Positions 1 through 11,345 of a stretch of 32,875 bases of DNA are shown here, in pieces. Below the pieces are notes generated by a model. It had not been told where the DNA came from, searched no databases, and saw nothing but the letters and a program-made list of their open reading frames with translations. Position 1 is the stretch's first letter, and the number at the start of each line of letters is the position of its first letter. This DNA comes from Jimgerdemannia flammicorona. Taxonomy: Eukaryota; Mucoromycota; Endogonomycetes; Endogonales; Endogonaceae. Location of the stretch: the NCBI GenBank assembly GCA_003990745.1, contig RBNI01000348.1, forward strand, positions 1 through 32,875, in the 5' to 3' direction. The position numbers and the translations under genes are program-made.

Positions 1-2722
1 CCTACCCCTATCCACCGAAAGGCCACTTTGTCTAACACTATCTCTACTCTCCCACCACTCTGTTCACAGATCCTTGCCACCAAACTGCAATGGCACCCCC
101 CTTGAGGACCCCAACCCACCCACCATCTGGTCAGCAGATCCCCCAATAACTCCTCCCACTATAATATCTTCTCTAGTAGCCCCATCTGCCTCCCCTCCTC
201 AAATACAAAAAGCCAATGTCCAGCCAGTCCTACCCATACTGCTAACACCCACCCTACAGTGAGCCAACTATCACCTATACCACCCACTAGTTGAGATCTC
301 AAGTCCTCCCAGTGGCCTCCCTCACCCACCAGCCTTCGCTCCATACCCAGTCTATTCCCTATTACTACCCAAAAGTCCCCCAAAACCTCACACTCTCCTA
401 GCCAATGTTCTGGTGTTTGCACAAGTCCCCCAGCTGCCCTACATTGTAATACTTCTCACAATTAAAACAGCCACTATCTACCAGATACCCAGTGTGGAAA
501 TTCAACATGATATTCCTCTGCAGCATTCTCCACCATACCACCCAGAACTTGGGAGGAAGCCACTTCTGCACCTCCACACTCTAAGACCAGATACCTGCCC
601 AGTCCCACTCCTCACCGATCTCTGCCACCTGCCAGCCACTCAGCTAAAGATCCTGGCCAAGACCCTGCTGATACTCCACTCTATCCCCAATATCAAACTC
701 AGCAAGTAAAGTACCCCCAGGAGCAGTCTATCTCATCACCATATATCTGGACCCCACATCACCTCCCCCTCATTGCCTTGCCAGTACAGGCCAATACGGT
801 GTGCACCATCTACCACTCCCCACTAAAAGCCCTTAAACCACAGCCACTGACTACTATTCAACCCTACCAAAGAGAGCAGATCTCCCGAGAACCCTTGAGG
901 GGAGGATCTCATCTCCCACACCTTCTGCAACAGTGGTACCCAGTCTCCTCCCTGTAGTTCAGCAGCCCTCTTCAGCCACCAGGCTTGTAAGCAGTACAAC
1001 TTTTTAGAGAAATCCACAAGGCCAAGACCTCCCCTGATCACCAGTATTGCAAGAGTATCCCAACTGATCTGGGACTTCCTCCCTGCCCAAATCCAATCTC
1101 TAGCCACCTTCATCAGCCTCTTCACCACCCAAACTGGGAAGTCTAGGTGATAGGCCATGTACCATAGCTTGGGGAACCAGTAGACATTCAGAATTGACAC
1201 CTGCCCTGCCAGAGAGATATGGTGACCTCTCTAGCCTTGAAGGGCCTCCCTCCAAATGGTCACCCTGCTCTTCTACCACACTTGCAGCAAAACAGAACTA
1301 TATACAGAAAGGAAGATGTCCAGATACCACACCACCTCATCAGTAGGGACAATTGTTTCAATGATATCCCCCCCCACCAACCCATTCCCTAGCACCATTA
1401 TCTCACACTTATGCCAGTTGAGCTTTGCCCCAGAGTGAGCCTCATACCATTCCACTGTTCCCTTAAGTACCTCAACATCTACCACAGACCCAAGTCCAAC
1501 CACCATATTATCAGCAAAGGCCCCCACCTTCTACACTATATCATATATAGAGAGCTCTGCCACCTTCTGGCAAATCCTATCCATCAAAGGCTCTAATGAA
1601 AGGGCATAGAGAATAGGGGACAGAGGGTCCCCCTGAGAAACTCCCCTTCCCAAGGAGAATACCAGACCTTAGTAAACATTACACATCAGTGCCACCTGAC
1701 TACTCTCTAGCAGATTCAACATAGAAGCCTGAAATCTTGGAGGAATACCAATTTGATCCAGCACCTTGCCCAGCTAAACCTGTCATATATGGTCATAGGC
1801 CTTCTCCTGGTCCAAAAAGACCAACCTTCCATCTAGTCCACAAGCCCAGGCCCCTTCAATGACACCATGCACCCATGCAGTCCCATCCCTTATAAGTCTG
1901 CCCCCAACAAAGCCCCACTGCTCCTCCCCCAGCATCTGTTGGGCAACTTTCTACAGCCTTGCGACAATCACCTTAGTCACCATCTTCCTGTCTATATCTA
2001 GAAGTACATATGATCAGTCTCCAATTCTTCCAGTCTTCCCTCCTCCCTTTGTCTTTGTACAATAAGGCCACTAGCCCGAGGTTCTGCTCTCCAACCCACT
2101 CACCACTCTGAAGAACATGGTCACAGAGAGCAGCCATCTCATCCAACACTCTAGGGACCTTTACCATCTTCTTCCAGAAGTCCCATGGTAACCCATCCTC
2201 CCCTGGTGCTGTTCTAAGCTTAGTTGCTGCAAGGATACTCTGGATCTCCTCTCCTTGCACTGGTAAGATCAGGTCACCCAGTCCTGCTACTTGCAGTAGC
2301 CCCCACTCCTCTAGTATGTCTTCAATCACCTCCTCATCAGCACCCCCTTCTCCCTCACTCTACAAACCCTGCCATCTCTCCTTCAAAACCCCTAAGATTT
2401 GTTGTGTATCATGCACCATGTCCCTCTCAGCATCTAGGACCCCATCCCACTGATATCGCACCCTCTGAGCTTTGAGGAGTCTCGACAAGTACCTAGTAGG
2501 CTGCTCACCCTCCTCAAGCTCCTGCCACCTTAGCCTGGCAGCCATTCCTTGCATATGAGTCTCCTCCTCCTCTCTCAACACTAGTTGCAGTTCCACTATC
2601 TCCAACTTTGCCCACTCTATCCTCCAATCCTCCACTCCATCAGAAGTAAGCAAATCTGCCCAACCCATTTGCAGTCTCCTCAGCCTGCTGGAAGCACACC
2701 TCATGCGCTTCCTGGAAAATAA
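1..2722 (-). mobile_element. Tad-like LINE (non-LTR retrotransposon) ORF2 relic, 3' end cut by window edge
   Basis: A broken reverse-transcriptase polyprotein reads on the minus strand in several frames. From its 5' side it shows a linker (about 2785-2360) with the LINE-typical stretch RLRWQELEEGEQPTRYLSRL, then the start of the RT domain (2329-1973) with TAPGEDGLPWDFWKK and LVALLYKDKG. Next come the catalytic motif-A block LDQEKAYD near 1800, the YADD-equivalent box degraded to FADN near 1501-1521, and the RT C-terminal part (1200-823, ISWDTLAIL and GGLGLVDF). A zinc-knuckle-like CFNC plus EHWLGEC region lies near 370-540. The second Asp of the YADD box has become Asn (GAT/GAC to AAT), and frames are interrupted, so it is inactive. 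Family knowledge: this domain order is that of LINE ORF2 proteins in the fungal Tad group. The 5' end stops abruptly at the gypsy junction near 2722; the 3' tail lies outside the window. Confidence 0.85.
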
Positions 2723-4762
2723 CTCTTTATCTGTGTTGATGATGTGATCATCTTTAGCAATACTGTATGGAAACATATCAACCATATACAGCTAGCCCTT
2801 AAGAAGCTCAAGGAGCATGGTCTCTACATCAAGCCCAAGAAATGCAAGTTTGCAGCCCAGGAAATCACCTATCTAGGACACCTCATCAACCAGACTGGAA
2901 TCCACACAGACCCTATAAAGATTGAGGCTGTTGCAGCCTACCCAAGACCCAGAACAACCACAGAAGTCCATGCCTTCCTTGGACTGGCCAGCTACTACAG
3001 AAGATTCATCAAAGGATATTCCAACATTGCAGTACCTATCTACAAGCTACTGAAGAAGGAAGCCAAATTTGAATAGACCAAGGAGTGCCAAGAAACCTTC
3101 AACGAACTCAAGACCAGGTTGACCCAAGCACCTATTCTCAGAAGACCAGATTGGAATCTAGAATTCATCCTGCAGACAGATGCAAGTGCTATAGGACTTG
3201 AAGCAGTCTTAGCTCAGAAGAAAGATGGACATGAATATGTCATCTCCTATGCAAGCTGAGGTACCCATAGAGCAGAACAGAACTATGAGTCATGTAAGCT
3301 CAAATGCTTAGCAGTAGTTTGGGCAGTAGACAAGTTCCACTACTACCTAGCTGGGAAACACTTCACCATTCAAACAGACCACTCTGCTCTTGTCTGGCTA
3401 TTCCATACTCTGAACTCCAAAGGAATATATACCAGATGGATCTACAGGCTGCAAGAGTATGACTGTACCATCAAGCACCACTCAGGAAAAACCAACACCA
3501 ATGCTGATGCACTCTCAAGAACACTCCAAAACACCTCCATCAAGACTATTCAACATAAATAAGGAGCTATACTATGGATTAATCACCTATCTTGAGCAGT
3601 GGAAGATGCCCAACCACCTTGAACCCTGGACAATCACCATCATCAACCAGACTTAGAAACAGTTTGAACTAGACAACACTACACTCAGAAAAGGAGGAAA
3701 GCTAGTAATACCTGAACACAAGAAGTATCAAGTAATGAAGGAAGTACATGAGCAAGGATACCTAGGAGGAACCAATACATATGATAAGGCAAGAAGAACC
3801 ATGTAGTGGCCCAAGATGGAAGAAGACCTATGCCAATTTATCAAAAGGTGTGACAAGTGCCAAAAACAGAAATAAGATCAGCAAGACCAGATACCCAAGT
3901 CATCAAGAATTGAGCCTATCCCCTTCCACCACATCGCAATGGATATTATTAGGCCACTATCAGTAATACTATCAGGAAACTGCTATATTATAGTTATTAT
4001 AGACCTCTTTACCAAATGGATAGAGGTAGGAGCATTACAAGAAGCCAATGCCCTCTCTATAACTGACTTCCTGTACCAAGAAATCATCTGTCACTACAAG
4101 ACACCAAAGCAAATCACAACAGACTATAGCACAGAATTTGTCAATAGATTCCACAAGATAATGTATCAGAAATATAAGATCCAGCACATCAAGACCACCA
4201 CATACCACCCTCAAGAAAATGGATAGACAGAGAGAACCAACAAGACCCTCAAGAACATTCTGGCAAAGATCTCAGAGACATATGAGAATTGGGATAATTA
4301 TCTCCCAACTGCTCTCTCTGTCCTATGAGATATATAGTCACAGAGCACACACTTTATCCCAAGGGAACTGCTCTTCAGAGAAGAAGATTCTGATGGAACC
4401 TCAGCCACAAATCTAGACCTAACTTAGAGATGGATTGATGCAGAAATCCGGAGACTACACCAAATCAGGAAGAAGGCTGAAGATTACATTATCAAGTCAC
4501 AAGCGCTGACAAAAAAGAATGCAAAAAAGAATCACAAGGCCCTAGAACCCATCTGAATCAGAGAAAAGGTTCTACTGTATCAAAATATAGTAGAAGCCTC
4601 ATGGTTGTGAAAACTGGAGCCCAAATGGGAAGGACTCTTCTATGTGCAAGATATCAAGGGAACTACCTTCTGGCTTAGAAAAATCTCAGAGACTATACTG
4701 CCTACCACAGTATATAGGAACAGACTCAAGAAGTACCATGAACTTATATAAGAGAAGCAAAA
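2723..4762 (+). mobile_element. Ty3/gypsy retrotransposon pol relic (RT thumb, RNase H, integrase), 5'-truncated
   Basis: The plus strand reads as gypsy pol with only occasional stops. It begins in the middle of RT at VDDVIIFS (2735), followed by KKCKFAAQEITYLGHLI and FLGLASYYRRFIKGYS (to about 3050). RNase H follows (about 3170-3530) with LQTDASAIGLEAVLAQKK, YYLAGKHFTIQTDHSAL and the closing NADALSR. An H2C2 zinc finger (about 3735-3870, ending CDKCQKQK) precedes the integrase core (about 3930-4400: MDIIRPL, IDLFTKWIE, TTDYSTEF, HPQENG). A C-terminal segment (about 4560-4740) ends TTVYRNRLKKYHE; no chromodomain is seen. Stops sit where Trp or Gln is expected (EWTKE as E-stop-TKE at 3074; GQTERTN as G-stop-TERTN near 4225), consistent with TGG-to-TAG and CAG-to-TAG damage. 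There are also frameshifts after RNase H. Gag, protease and the front of RT are missing. Confidence 0.93.
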
Positions 4763-5259
4763 TGTGATGACCACTCATGAGGTTCTAGTCTGTGAATCAT
4801 AACAGCATGTCTTGTGACCAGCAGGCTATCTGTCTGGACTATTCTCTAAGGGATATGGCACCAGCAACTACTCATCCATGAGACTTTTGAAGCCAGAGGA
4901 GTTTTAACCATCAACTGATTGGTCAAGATCAGAATCAGGCCCTTGCTCTATATGAAGAGAGCGACCCTTCACCATTATGCCAAAATATAAAGGGAAGATA
5001 CCAGCCCATAAATACCACTTTTTAACCCCTTGCTAGAGGTTATGAGATCAGCAAATTTTTCAGAACTGGACCAATGAATAAGAATGCTTGAGAAGATCCT
5101 TATTCAGGAGGAAGATGTAATGGTGACCCCAGAATAATGACATCAGCACAGGAGATAGTCTTTCCTTACAAGCCACCAGATCAGAGCACAAGAAGATCAT
5201 ACAGCATATGAGATGAGCAATGATGACCAACTGTAAGTCATTGTGACTACAGTATGAGT
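4763..5259 (+). other. Non-coding stretch after gypsy pol, possible LTR start
   Basis: No coding frame is recognised here. It begins TGTGATGACC right after the last pol codons, and TGTGATG is a common beginning for fungal gypsy LTRs. I could not find a second copy in the window, so the LTR assignment is unproven. The stretch leads into the unknown repeat at 5260. Confidence 0.25.
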
Positions 5260-6000
5260 ATCTTGAGGAATATAAAAGAAGGATTAAGGAACTGCAATAG
5301 TAGTAACCAATAAGACCCACTAATTCCAAAATAGCTCAAAGACTTACCACAAATGAAATGCCTGCCGCTCGCCAAACCTCAAGGTCAAGGAATTACTAAG
5401 ATACCTCAGTTGAAGAAAGGATATTCCAAGATATCAGAAGAGCCATGAGGACCCACTCAAGAAGGACTCCTAGTGTCAACCTGAGTACTGGTGACTCTTA
5501 TCACTATATTCTCTATCACTGTAAAATAGAAACAAGGATCACCATTGCTACTGAATGTCTCCAAATATGGCAGGAGTACAAAATAGGAAACCTCCTCTAC
5601 CAGGAGTTCCCACAGACCAGCACTCAAAAGCTACAACTGCTACTCCCATGGATATACGCGAGGTAAGGACAGCTAAAAAGATCCATCAAATCTTCAGATA
5701 TGTATCATAGTCAATCCCCAACTTGGAGTATGTTAGAGTCTCAGATTTCAGAGATCTGTCATCTCACCATATCAATACACTAGAAGTCAGGGTGGCTACA
5801 GAAGCCCAGTCCACCATCACCCTCAATAGTGATGAAGTAGAAGACTTCTAGCATCCCATCCTCTAGGACAACCCAGACCAATTCCTACAAGAGTTGATCT
5901 CAGTATTCCAAGGCCTAAGCATCTAGGTTAGACCTCCCCAAGACCCCACATTTGTTCCCTATTTTGTGGAAGAGAACCTCATAGACTAGAGAGCTCCAGA
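5260..6000 (+). repeat. Unrecognised dispersed repeat X, copy 1 (better preserved)
   Basis: This block aligns in the same orientation with 10610-11345. Shared blocks include the GGAATATAAAAGAAGGATTA region, the AAATGCCT(G/A)CC start, and stretches around 5450-5600 and 5700-5960. An interrupted reading frame runs through it. One open piece at 5445-5666 contains TECLQIWQEYKIGNLLYQEF, and a further piece in another frame from about 5650 contains IPNLEYVRVSDF and later an acidic C-terminal part to about 6170. I do not recognise this protein; a gag-like or accessory ORF of an LTR element is possible because gypsy relics flank both copies. Stops are mostly TAG where Gln would fit, as elsewhere in this compartment. 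Confidence 0.6.
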
Positions 6001-6611
6001 TCTTCTTGTTCCTGCTGCTGTTGAATGTGATGACATCATTGGTGATGATGTCATCCTGCACAACCTATGTGATCTTGATGAAATGTTTGCAGACCTTATC
6101 TCCTTCAAAGACATCCTGACCTCTGATGATGAAGATGAAGCCCCCATGATCCTGAATATTCTGCTCTAAGTCCCTTGTTATACTGGATAATGCCAGCACT
6201 GGCATTTTGAGGTGATACAGAATTGTTCTAGCACTGGTATTCTGATATGACACTAAATTATACCAGCATCCTGAACCTATACAACCATCAGTACCGACCC
6301 TGGAACTTAGTAGTTTTAGTTATTGGAATTTATATTTAGCTTTATATCTTAGCAACCATTGAATTATATTTTGTATAAATATCCCTCTTATTTTCTCTGA
6401 AATAAAGTCAGTTCCTCTCAGTGTAATATATATACTTCCTTGCAAGCAATCTAAGAGATAACAAGACAGTTTAAAGATAAGAAGTTTGAGAACTATAAGA
6501 CCTTGGGAAGGCACTCCAATAAGAACTTGCTTATAACAAACTTGAGTTAGTCTAAGAGATATACCTTGAAGAGAATCTGACATATTTGAAGAACTCAGCG
6601 ACCACTATGTA
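6001..6611 (+). other. AT-rich non-coding stretch, LTR-like 3' segment
   Basis: No gene is seen beyond the end of the repeat-X frame. The part 6297-6600 resembles the end of a fungal LTR: TTGTATAAATATCCCTCTTA (TATA-like) is followed by AATAAAGTCAG and a run of short purine-rich motifs. A matching partner LTR was not found in the window. The open stretch at 6320-6583 on the minus strand has no recognisable features and is probably chance. Confidence 0.3.
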
Positions 6612-6905
6612 ACAATAGCTTATAATATATCATAATTATAATAATAAAAGGAAGAAGATATCACACAAAAATATATATATCTCAAATATAGCTAAAGATA
6701 TCAGAAACTATAAAAAAAATAGAAAAAACACTAATTCAATACTAATAAAGGGGTAACTTATCACTATTATCTCTCTTCTACTACTCTATAATAGGTATAG
6801 CAAACTAATCTAAGGTAAAGGGGAAATAAGTTGTAAAAAAAGAAACTTAGAAGATTGTCTATCAAAATCTTATAACTGGTATGATAGTGGAGAAAGGAAT
6901 ATAGT
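6612..6905 (-). mobile_element. Mutated relative of the 5' part of the 12.7-13.9 kb LINE-type element
   Basis: This segment aligns nearly gap-free with 13605-13876. Anchor words such as AAAGGGGTAACT, ATCACTATT and GGTATAG/GGCATAG sit in register. Differences are overwhelmingly C-to-T and G-to-A, many at CpA or TpG (for example AACTCATC to AACTTATC). It is in the same (minus) orientation as the intact copy and its 5' end falls near 6905. Only the 5' portion is present; the rest is missing or unrecognisable next to the gypsy LTR-like sequence at 6600. Confidence 0.8.
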
Positions 6906-7763
6906 AATTACCTTCTTACTTATAAGTCTCTATAAGAAGAGAACTAATATTAAAAAAAAAAAAAAATAGATAAAAGAATATACCATAGCTATTAATACTC
7001 TCAAGAGAATACTGACAAATATACCAATCCTGATTAGTCTTAATTCTTTGAGATCCTTTAATATTACTACAGATATCTTGAATATTACTAGCAGAGCTAT
7101 ACTGATCTAGTATAAACACCTTATCACATATCTATCTCAGAAGCTAAATAAATACAAAAAAAACTATACTATATAAGACAAAGAACTCCTTACTATTATC
7201 TGATCTTTACAAATATAGAGATATTTTCTCCTCAGCAAGAATTTACCTTATAGATAGACTATCAAATCCTTTGATATATATATTTAGATATAGTCAATCC
7301 TTATAGAAAGACAAGTATAATAGATATAGATTCTTATATCCTTTAATGTTAAAATTAAATATATTACTAATATTAAGAATAAAGTAACTAATATATTCTT
7401 TTAAAGTACTCAAAAGGATAACCTTATAGCAATTAATAATAGTTTATTTGAGAGTCAAGAAGAAGTATATTAAAAATATCAATATATAAGAAATTGCAAA
7501 ATAAATCCTTAAAAAAGAAAGTAATATTATGAAAAAAGTATATAAGAATATTTCTGTCTAAAATAGATATATATATTTTGACAATATAAAGATCTAGATT
7601 TTTAATATCTCTAACTATCTATAAATTCTATAAAAACTATATAATGTACCTATAGCTAATTATATGAGATTTAATAAGATATGTATACTAATATATTGTC
7701 TGAGATTTCTACTGATCCAAAATGATAACTAATATTAAAAATTACATTACATTCTATAATATC
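6906..7763. other. Very AT-rich sequence, no readable gene
   Basis: TA-rich, stop-dense sequence in all six frames with an A13-14 tract near 6953. It lies directly upstream of the gypsy integrase relic starting at 7764 and may be the decayed protease, RT and RNase H part of that element. I could not read those domains with confidence. Confidence 0.4.
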
Positions 7764-8880
7764 TGCTAAAGATACAAGCTTAGTAATTAAGTACTAACTG
7801 GAGTATTATAGTCATTACTAATTTTTATCTAAAACTAGAACTATATTGAAATAGACTTTATTATCTAATTATCAAAATCTAAGAAAAGAAGAGATATAAT
7901 TATTATCTTTATAGATCACCTCAGCAAGCAAGTACATTTTACTATAACTACTATTATTAGAAATAGTATAACTTTTTATTGATAATATGTTTTATCTCTA
8001 TAAGTTATTATTAGTAATTATCTCAGATAAAGATATAATAATTTCTGATAAGTATTCTTCAAAGATCTAAAAGTATAACTCAATATACTACTCATAAATA
8101 GATGACTAAACAAAATAAATCAACTGAATTCTGAAGCAGATACTTAATATCTACTATAGTTATAAGCAGAATAATCAAGATAAAAAACTGATCTTAATTG
8201 AATTTATATTAATAATAGCATAAGCATAAATACTAAAATGACTCCATTCTATCTGAACTATAAATAATATTCTCAGATCTCTATAACTATTATATAAGCT
8301 ATAATATTAGTTATATAAATTTTTTTTAATACTATACAAGATAATATTCAATAAATACATAATACTCTTATAGAAGTGTAAAGAATATAAGTAATATATA
8401 CTAACAAAAACAAAAGAAAAGTCACTTACAAAAAAGGTAAATATATATTACTTAGTATCTGATATCTAACTTTAAATAATATAGATTTAAAAAAAAAACT
8501 TAAACTCTACTATATTAGACTATTCAAAATTCTTAAGAAGTATAATTCTGTTACATATAAATTAGATCTTCTGACAATTCTAGAAAGAATCTATCCAGTG
8601 TTCTATATATTCTAACTTTAGCTATATATATATCTCAAATACTTTTAAAGAAAGAATTATATTACTTTTAAATCTAATTATTATTAACCAAAAACTGAAA
8701 TATGAAGTCAATTATATCTTGGATCATAAGAATTAACAATTTGAACAAGCTGCTAAGTCCACCTGATACTATCTAATAAAATAGAAAGATTACTCTAAAT
8801 ATAATACTATCTGAGAAAAAGAAAATAATCTTTTACCAAATATAGAAGAAGTAGAAATTTGATATAAATATATAGTATAA
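7764..8880 (+). mobile_element. Heavily mutated Ty3/gypsy chromovirus relic: integrase and chromodomain
   Basis: Despite dense stops, one frame from 7764 gives a gypsy integrase signature: an initial CxRYK zinc-finger end, then IEIDFII, LSKSKKRRDIIIIFID and HLSKQVHFT (to about 7950). Further on come SDKYSSK and INQILxQILNIYYSYKQ-like residues to about 8290. A C-terminal pol segment (about 8440-8620) contains RLFKILKKYNSVTYKLDL followed by IYPVFYI. A chromodomain (about 8695-8880) reads YEVNYILDHKN then YYLIK-stop-KDYSKYNTI-stop-EKENNLLPN. The stops fall exactly where the conserved Trp residues of chromodomains should be. Family knowledge: this order is diagnostic of chromoviruses. It is a different gypsy lineage from the one at 2723, which lacks a chromodomain. 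Mutation is far heavier here than there, so it is probably an older insertion. Confidence 0.85.
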
Positions 8881-9265
8881 TTTCAATAGAATTTTCAAAG
8901 AGCAGTTATATCTCTGATAAGATAAGTATAAATACTTCTAAATATTATATAGATAACCTCTCACAATATGAATAACTAGAAATAACACTAAGAGCAAACT
9001 AAGAATAAGATTACTATAGTTATCTTTATAGCTATTAAATGCCAATAGATCTCTACTGAACTATTCTCTATTAATATATAAATCTTTAGAGACCCAGATC
9101 CAAATAAAGCTCAACAATATCTTAAAAGAATCTAATACTTCTAAGTCTTCTGTTACTAATAAGAACTAAAGGAATATTATAAAATAGGATAAATTATCTA
9201 CTAATAGATTACTCTTAGTAAGGCTAAGTAACTATTATATCTATTTATTAACAACTATGTATATC
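8881..9265. other. AT-rich sequence between chromovirus relic and foldback element
   Basis: No gene or readable domain was found. It probably contains the decayed 3' end of the chromovirus and the start of another degraded element that the foldback element at 9268 interrupts; this is inference from position only. Confidence 0.3.
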
Positions 9266-9837
9266 TAGTACTCCAAATGAGCTAATCTAGATCAGATTCA
9301 AATCTCATCTGGATTAACTCAGATGGAATTCAAATTCCATCCAGATTGATTCAAATCAACCATTGTTTTGATTTTCAAATTAGACAATTAAATGTTTATA
9401 TCAATAACTCAATAAATAATTATCCAATTTTGATAATCTTGGTGTCATTTGAAAGTCCTTAATAAGGCCTTTCTAATAATATCAAGAATATTAAATTTGG
9501 ATCATGTATTACTGAGTTATCAAGGAAAATTTCTAACTTGCTAATTTTGGAAATTATTTGACTTGCCAATTTTGGAAATTTCTTCAAAAGAACATTTTCC
9601 TTAATAGCTTGGCAATACATAATTCAATTTTAATATTCTTGATCTCATTAGAAAGACCTTATTAAAGGCTTTCAAATATCACTAAAATTATCAAAATTGG
9701 ATAATTATTTATTAAGTTATTGATATAAACATTTAATTATCTAATTTGGAAATCAAAACAATAGTTGATCCAGATGAGATTCAATCCAAATCCAATCCAA
9801 ATCCAATCTGGATTAAATTGACTTATTTGGAGTACTA
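9266..9837. mobile_element. Foldback MITE with long inverted repeats and TA target-site duplication
   Basis: The element runs 9268-9835 (568 bases). It starts GTACTCCAAAT and ends with the exact inverse, ATTTGGAGTAC, flanked by TA on both sides (9266-9267 and 9836-9837). The inverted symmetry continues inward over almost the whole length. Examples are CAATTAAATGTTTATATCAA against TTGATATAAACATTTAATTA-type sequence, AGGCCTTTCT/AAGGCTTTCA, and paired copies of ATTTTGGAAAT near the centre at about 9550. No ORF is present. Family knowledge: TA duplications and such inverted repeats fit non-autonomous Tc1/mariner-type or foldback elements. It keeps many CA/TG dinucleotides, unlike its surroundings, which suggests later arrival or escape from the mutation process. 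Confidence 0.82.
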
Positions 9838-10609
9838 ACTATATATATATCATTATAAAAAGACCATATATCTTTTTCTATATATAGTTCTAAGTTCTTG
9901 ACTACTTTTATAAAATATTTTCTAAAAATATCATTAATTTAACTAATGAATATCTGGAGTTTAGTATAGAATAAAATGAGTAGATTTAGATAAAAAAGCA
10001 GTTTATTATATAATAATAAGCTACTGGAAATTATAATGAAATTTCTAATAAAAATGTCAATAGAAGTTTCAATAGAATTTATAATAGAATTTCCAATATA
10101 GTAGTTATAGATACTATATATAGTATATATACGTATAACTGTATATAGATATATCTAATATATTATATTTAGCTATAGTTATAAATCTATATATATAAAT
10201 ACCCTCTATACTGAGGATATTATAATCTCAGCTCTATTTTCTTCTCTCAAGAATAAAGTATTCTTATTAAGAATCTTTAGATCTAACTTATTAATAATTC
10301 TAAGCTTAATTAACTTAGAATACAAGTATGATACCTTCACTTAGTACAAGAACTCAAAACTTAAGACTGATAGTTATCTCTAATTATCTATAATATATTA
10401 ATTTTATCAGTATATAGTATAACAATACCTTAGAAACTAATGACATTAAAACCAAAAGACTGCTCAAATTTCATAAGCCTCTGATTACAAATTGTGACTC
10501 AATTATGACTCATTTTGATCAGAAGATGATTTGTATCTGAACTCATTATAACTTATAGTAACCTCAGTAGTATACTACTCCAAATCAGATAACTCTACCT
10601 CTGGACCAA
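9838..10609. other. AT-rich degraded sequence, no gene
   Basis: TA-rich sequence with stops in every frame. It resembles the decayed repeats around it, but no protein motif or terminal repeat could be identified. Confidence 0.35.
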
Positions 10610-11345
10610 AGAAGAAAACTCTTTAAGATATAAAAGAAGTATCAAAAAGAAGTATAAGGGATTATTCATAAATAAGAAACTCACTTCAAAATAAAATGCC
10701 TACCATCTACCAAATAGTAAGATCAAGAAATCACCCAGGTCTATCAGTCTAAAATTAAATATTCTCTGATATCAAAAAAGCTATAAGAATGTATACAAGA
10801 AGGACTCTAAGCCTGAATCTCTTTATAAAAGACCCATACTACTATACTCTCAACTGTCATAAAATAGAAATAAAAATCTCTACTGCTACTGAGTGCCTCT
10901 AGATGTGGCAAGAATATGAGTTGGAGTATTATCTCTACCAAGATCTCTCATAGACCAGCTCTCAAAAAATTATATACACTATATATCTGAATAGGTATGA
11001 ATAGAAGTTGGTCAAGAGAGTCTACCAGATCTTTAGATATATACCTTGGGCTATTCCCAACTTAGAATATATCAAGGTTTCAGATATCCTAAAACTGATA
11101 AAGCTACTTTATAGACTATTTTGAAGAAATAGTTGTAGAAGAAGCCCAGTCTACTATCATAGTCAAGAGTGATAAGATTTAAGACCTTTAGAACTCTATT
11201 CTAAAAGATAACCCAGATCAGTTTCTTCAAGGTCTGATTGCATTGTTCTAAGGCCCTTCTCTGAGAGTCTGTTATCCTCAGAATTCTACAGATATACTCT
11301 ATTTTGTAGATAACAATACTATTGACTAGAGATCTCAAGAACTAG
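10610..11345 (+). repeat. Unrecognised dispersed repeat X, copy 2 (more mutated)
   Basis: This is the second copy of the block at 5260-6000, in the same orientation. Matching blocks include AAATGCCTACC (10694), the AGAAGGACTC region near 10798, CTACTGCTACTGAGTGCCTC near 10876 and TCCCAACTTAGAATAT near 11055. It carries more T and A at positions where copy 1 has C and G, and no frame stays open. Homology fades after about 11345. Function is unknown. Confidence 0.6.

Noticed and set aside
4763..6611. One very long LTR spanning from TGTGATG to the end of the LTR-like segment
   Set aside because: No second copy with matching ends could be found, and the interval contains the separate repeat X with its own coding-like frame.
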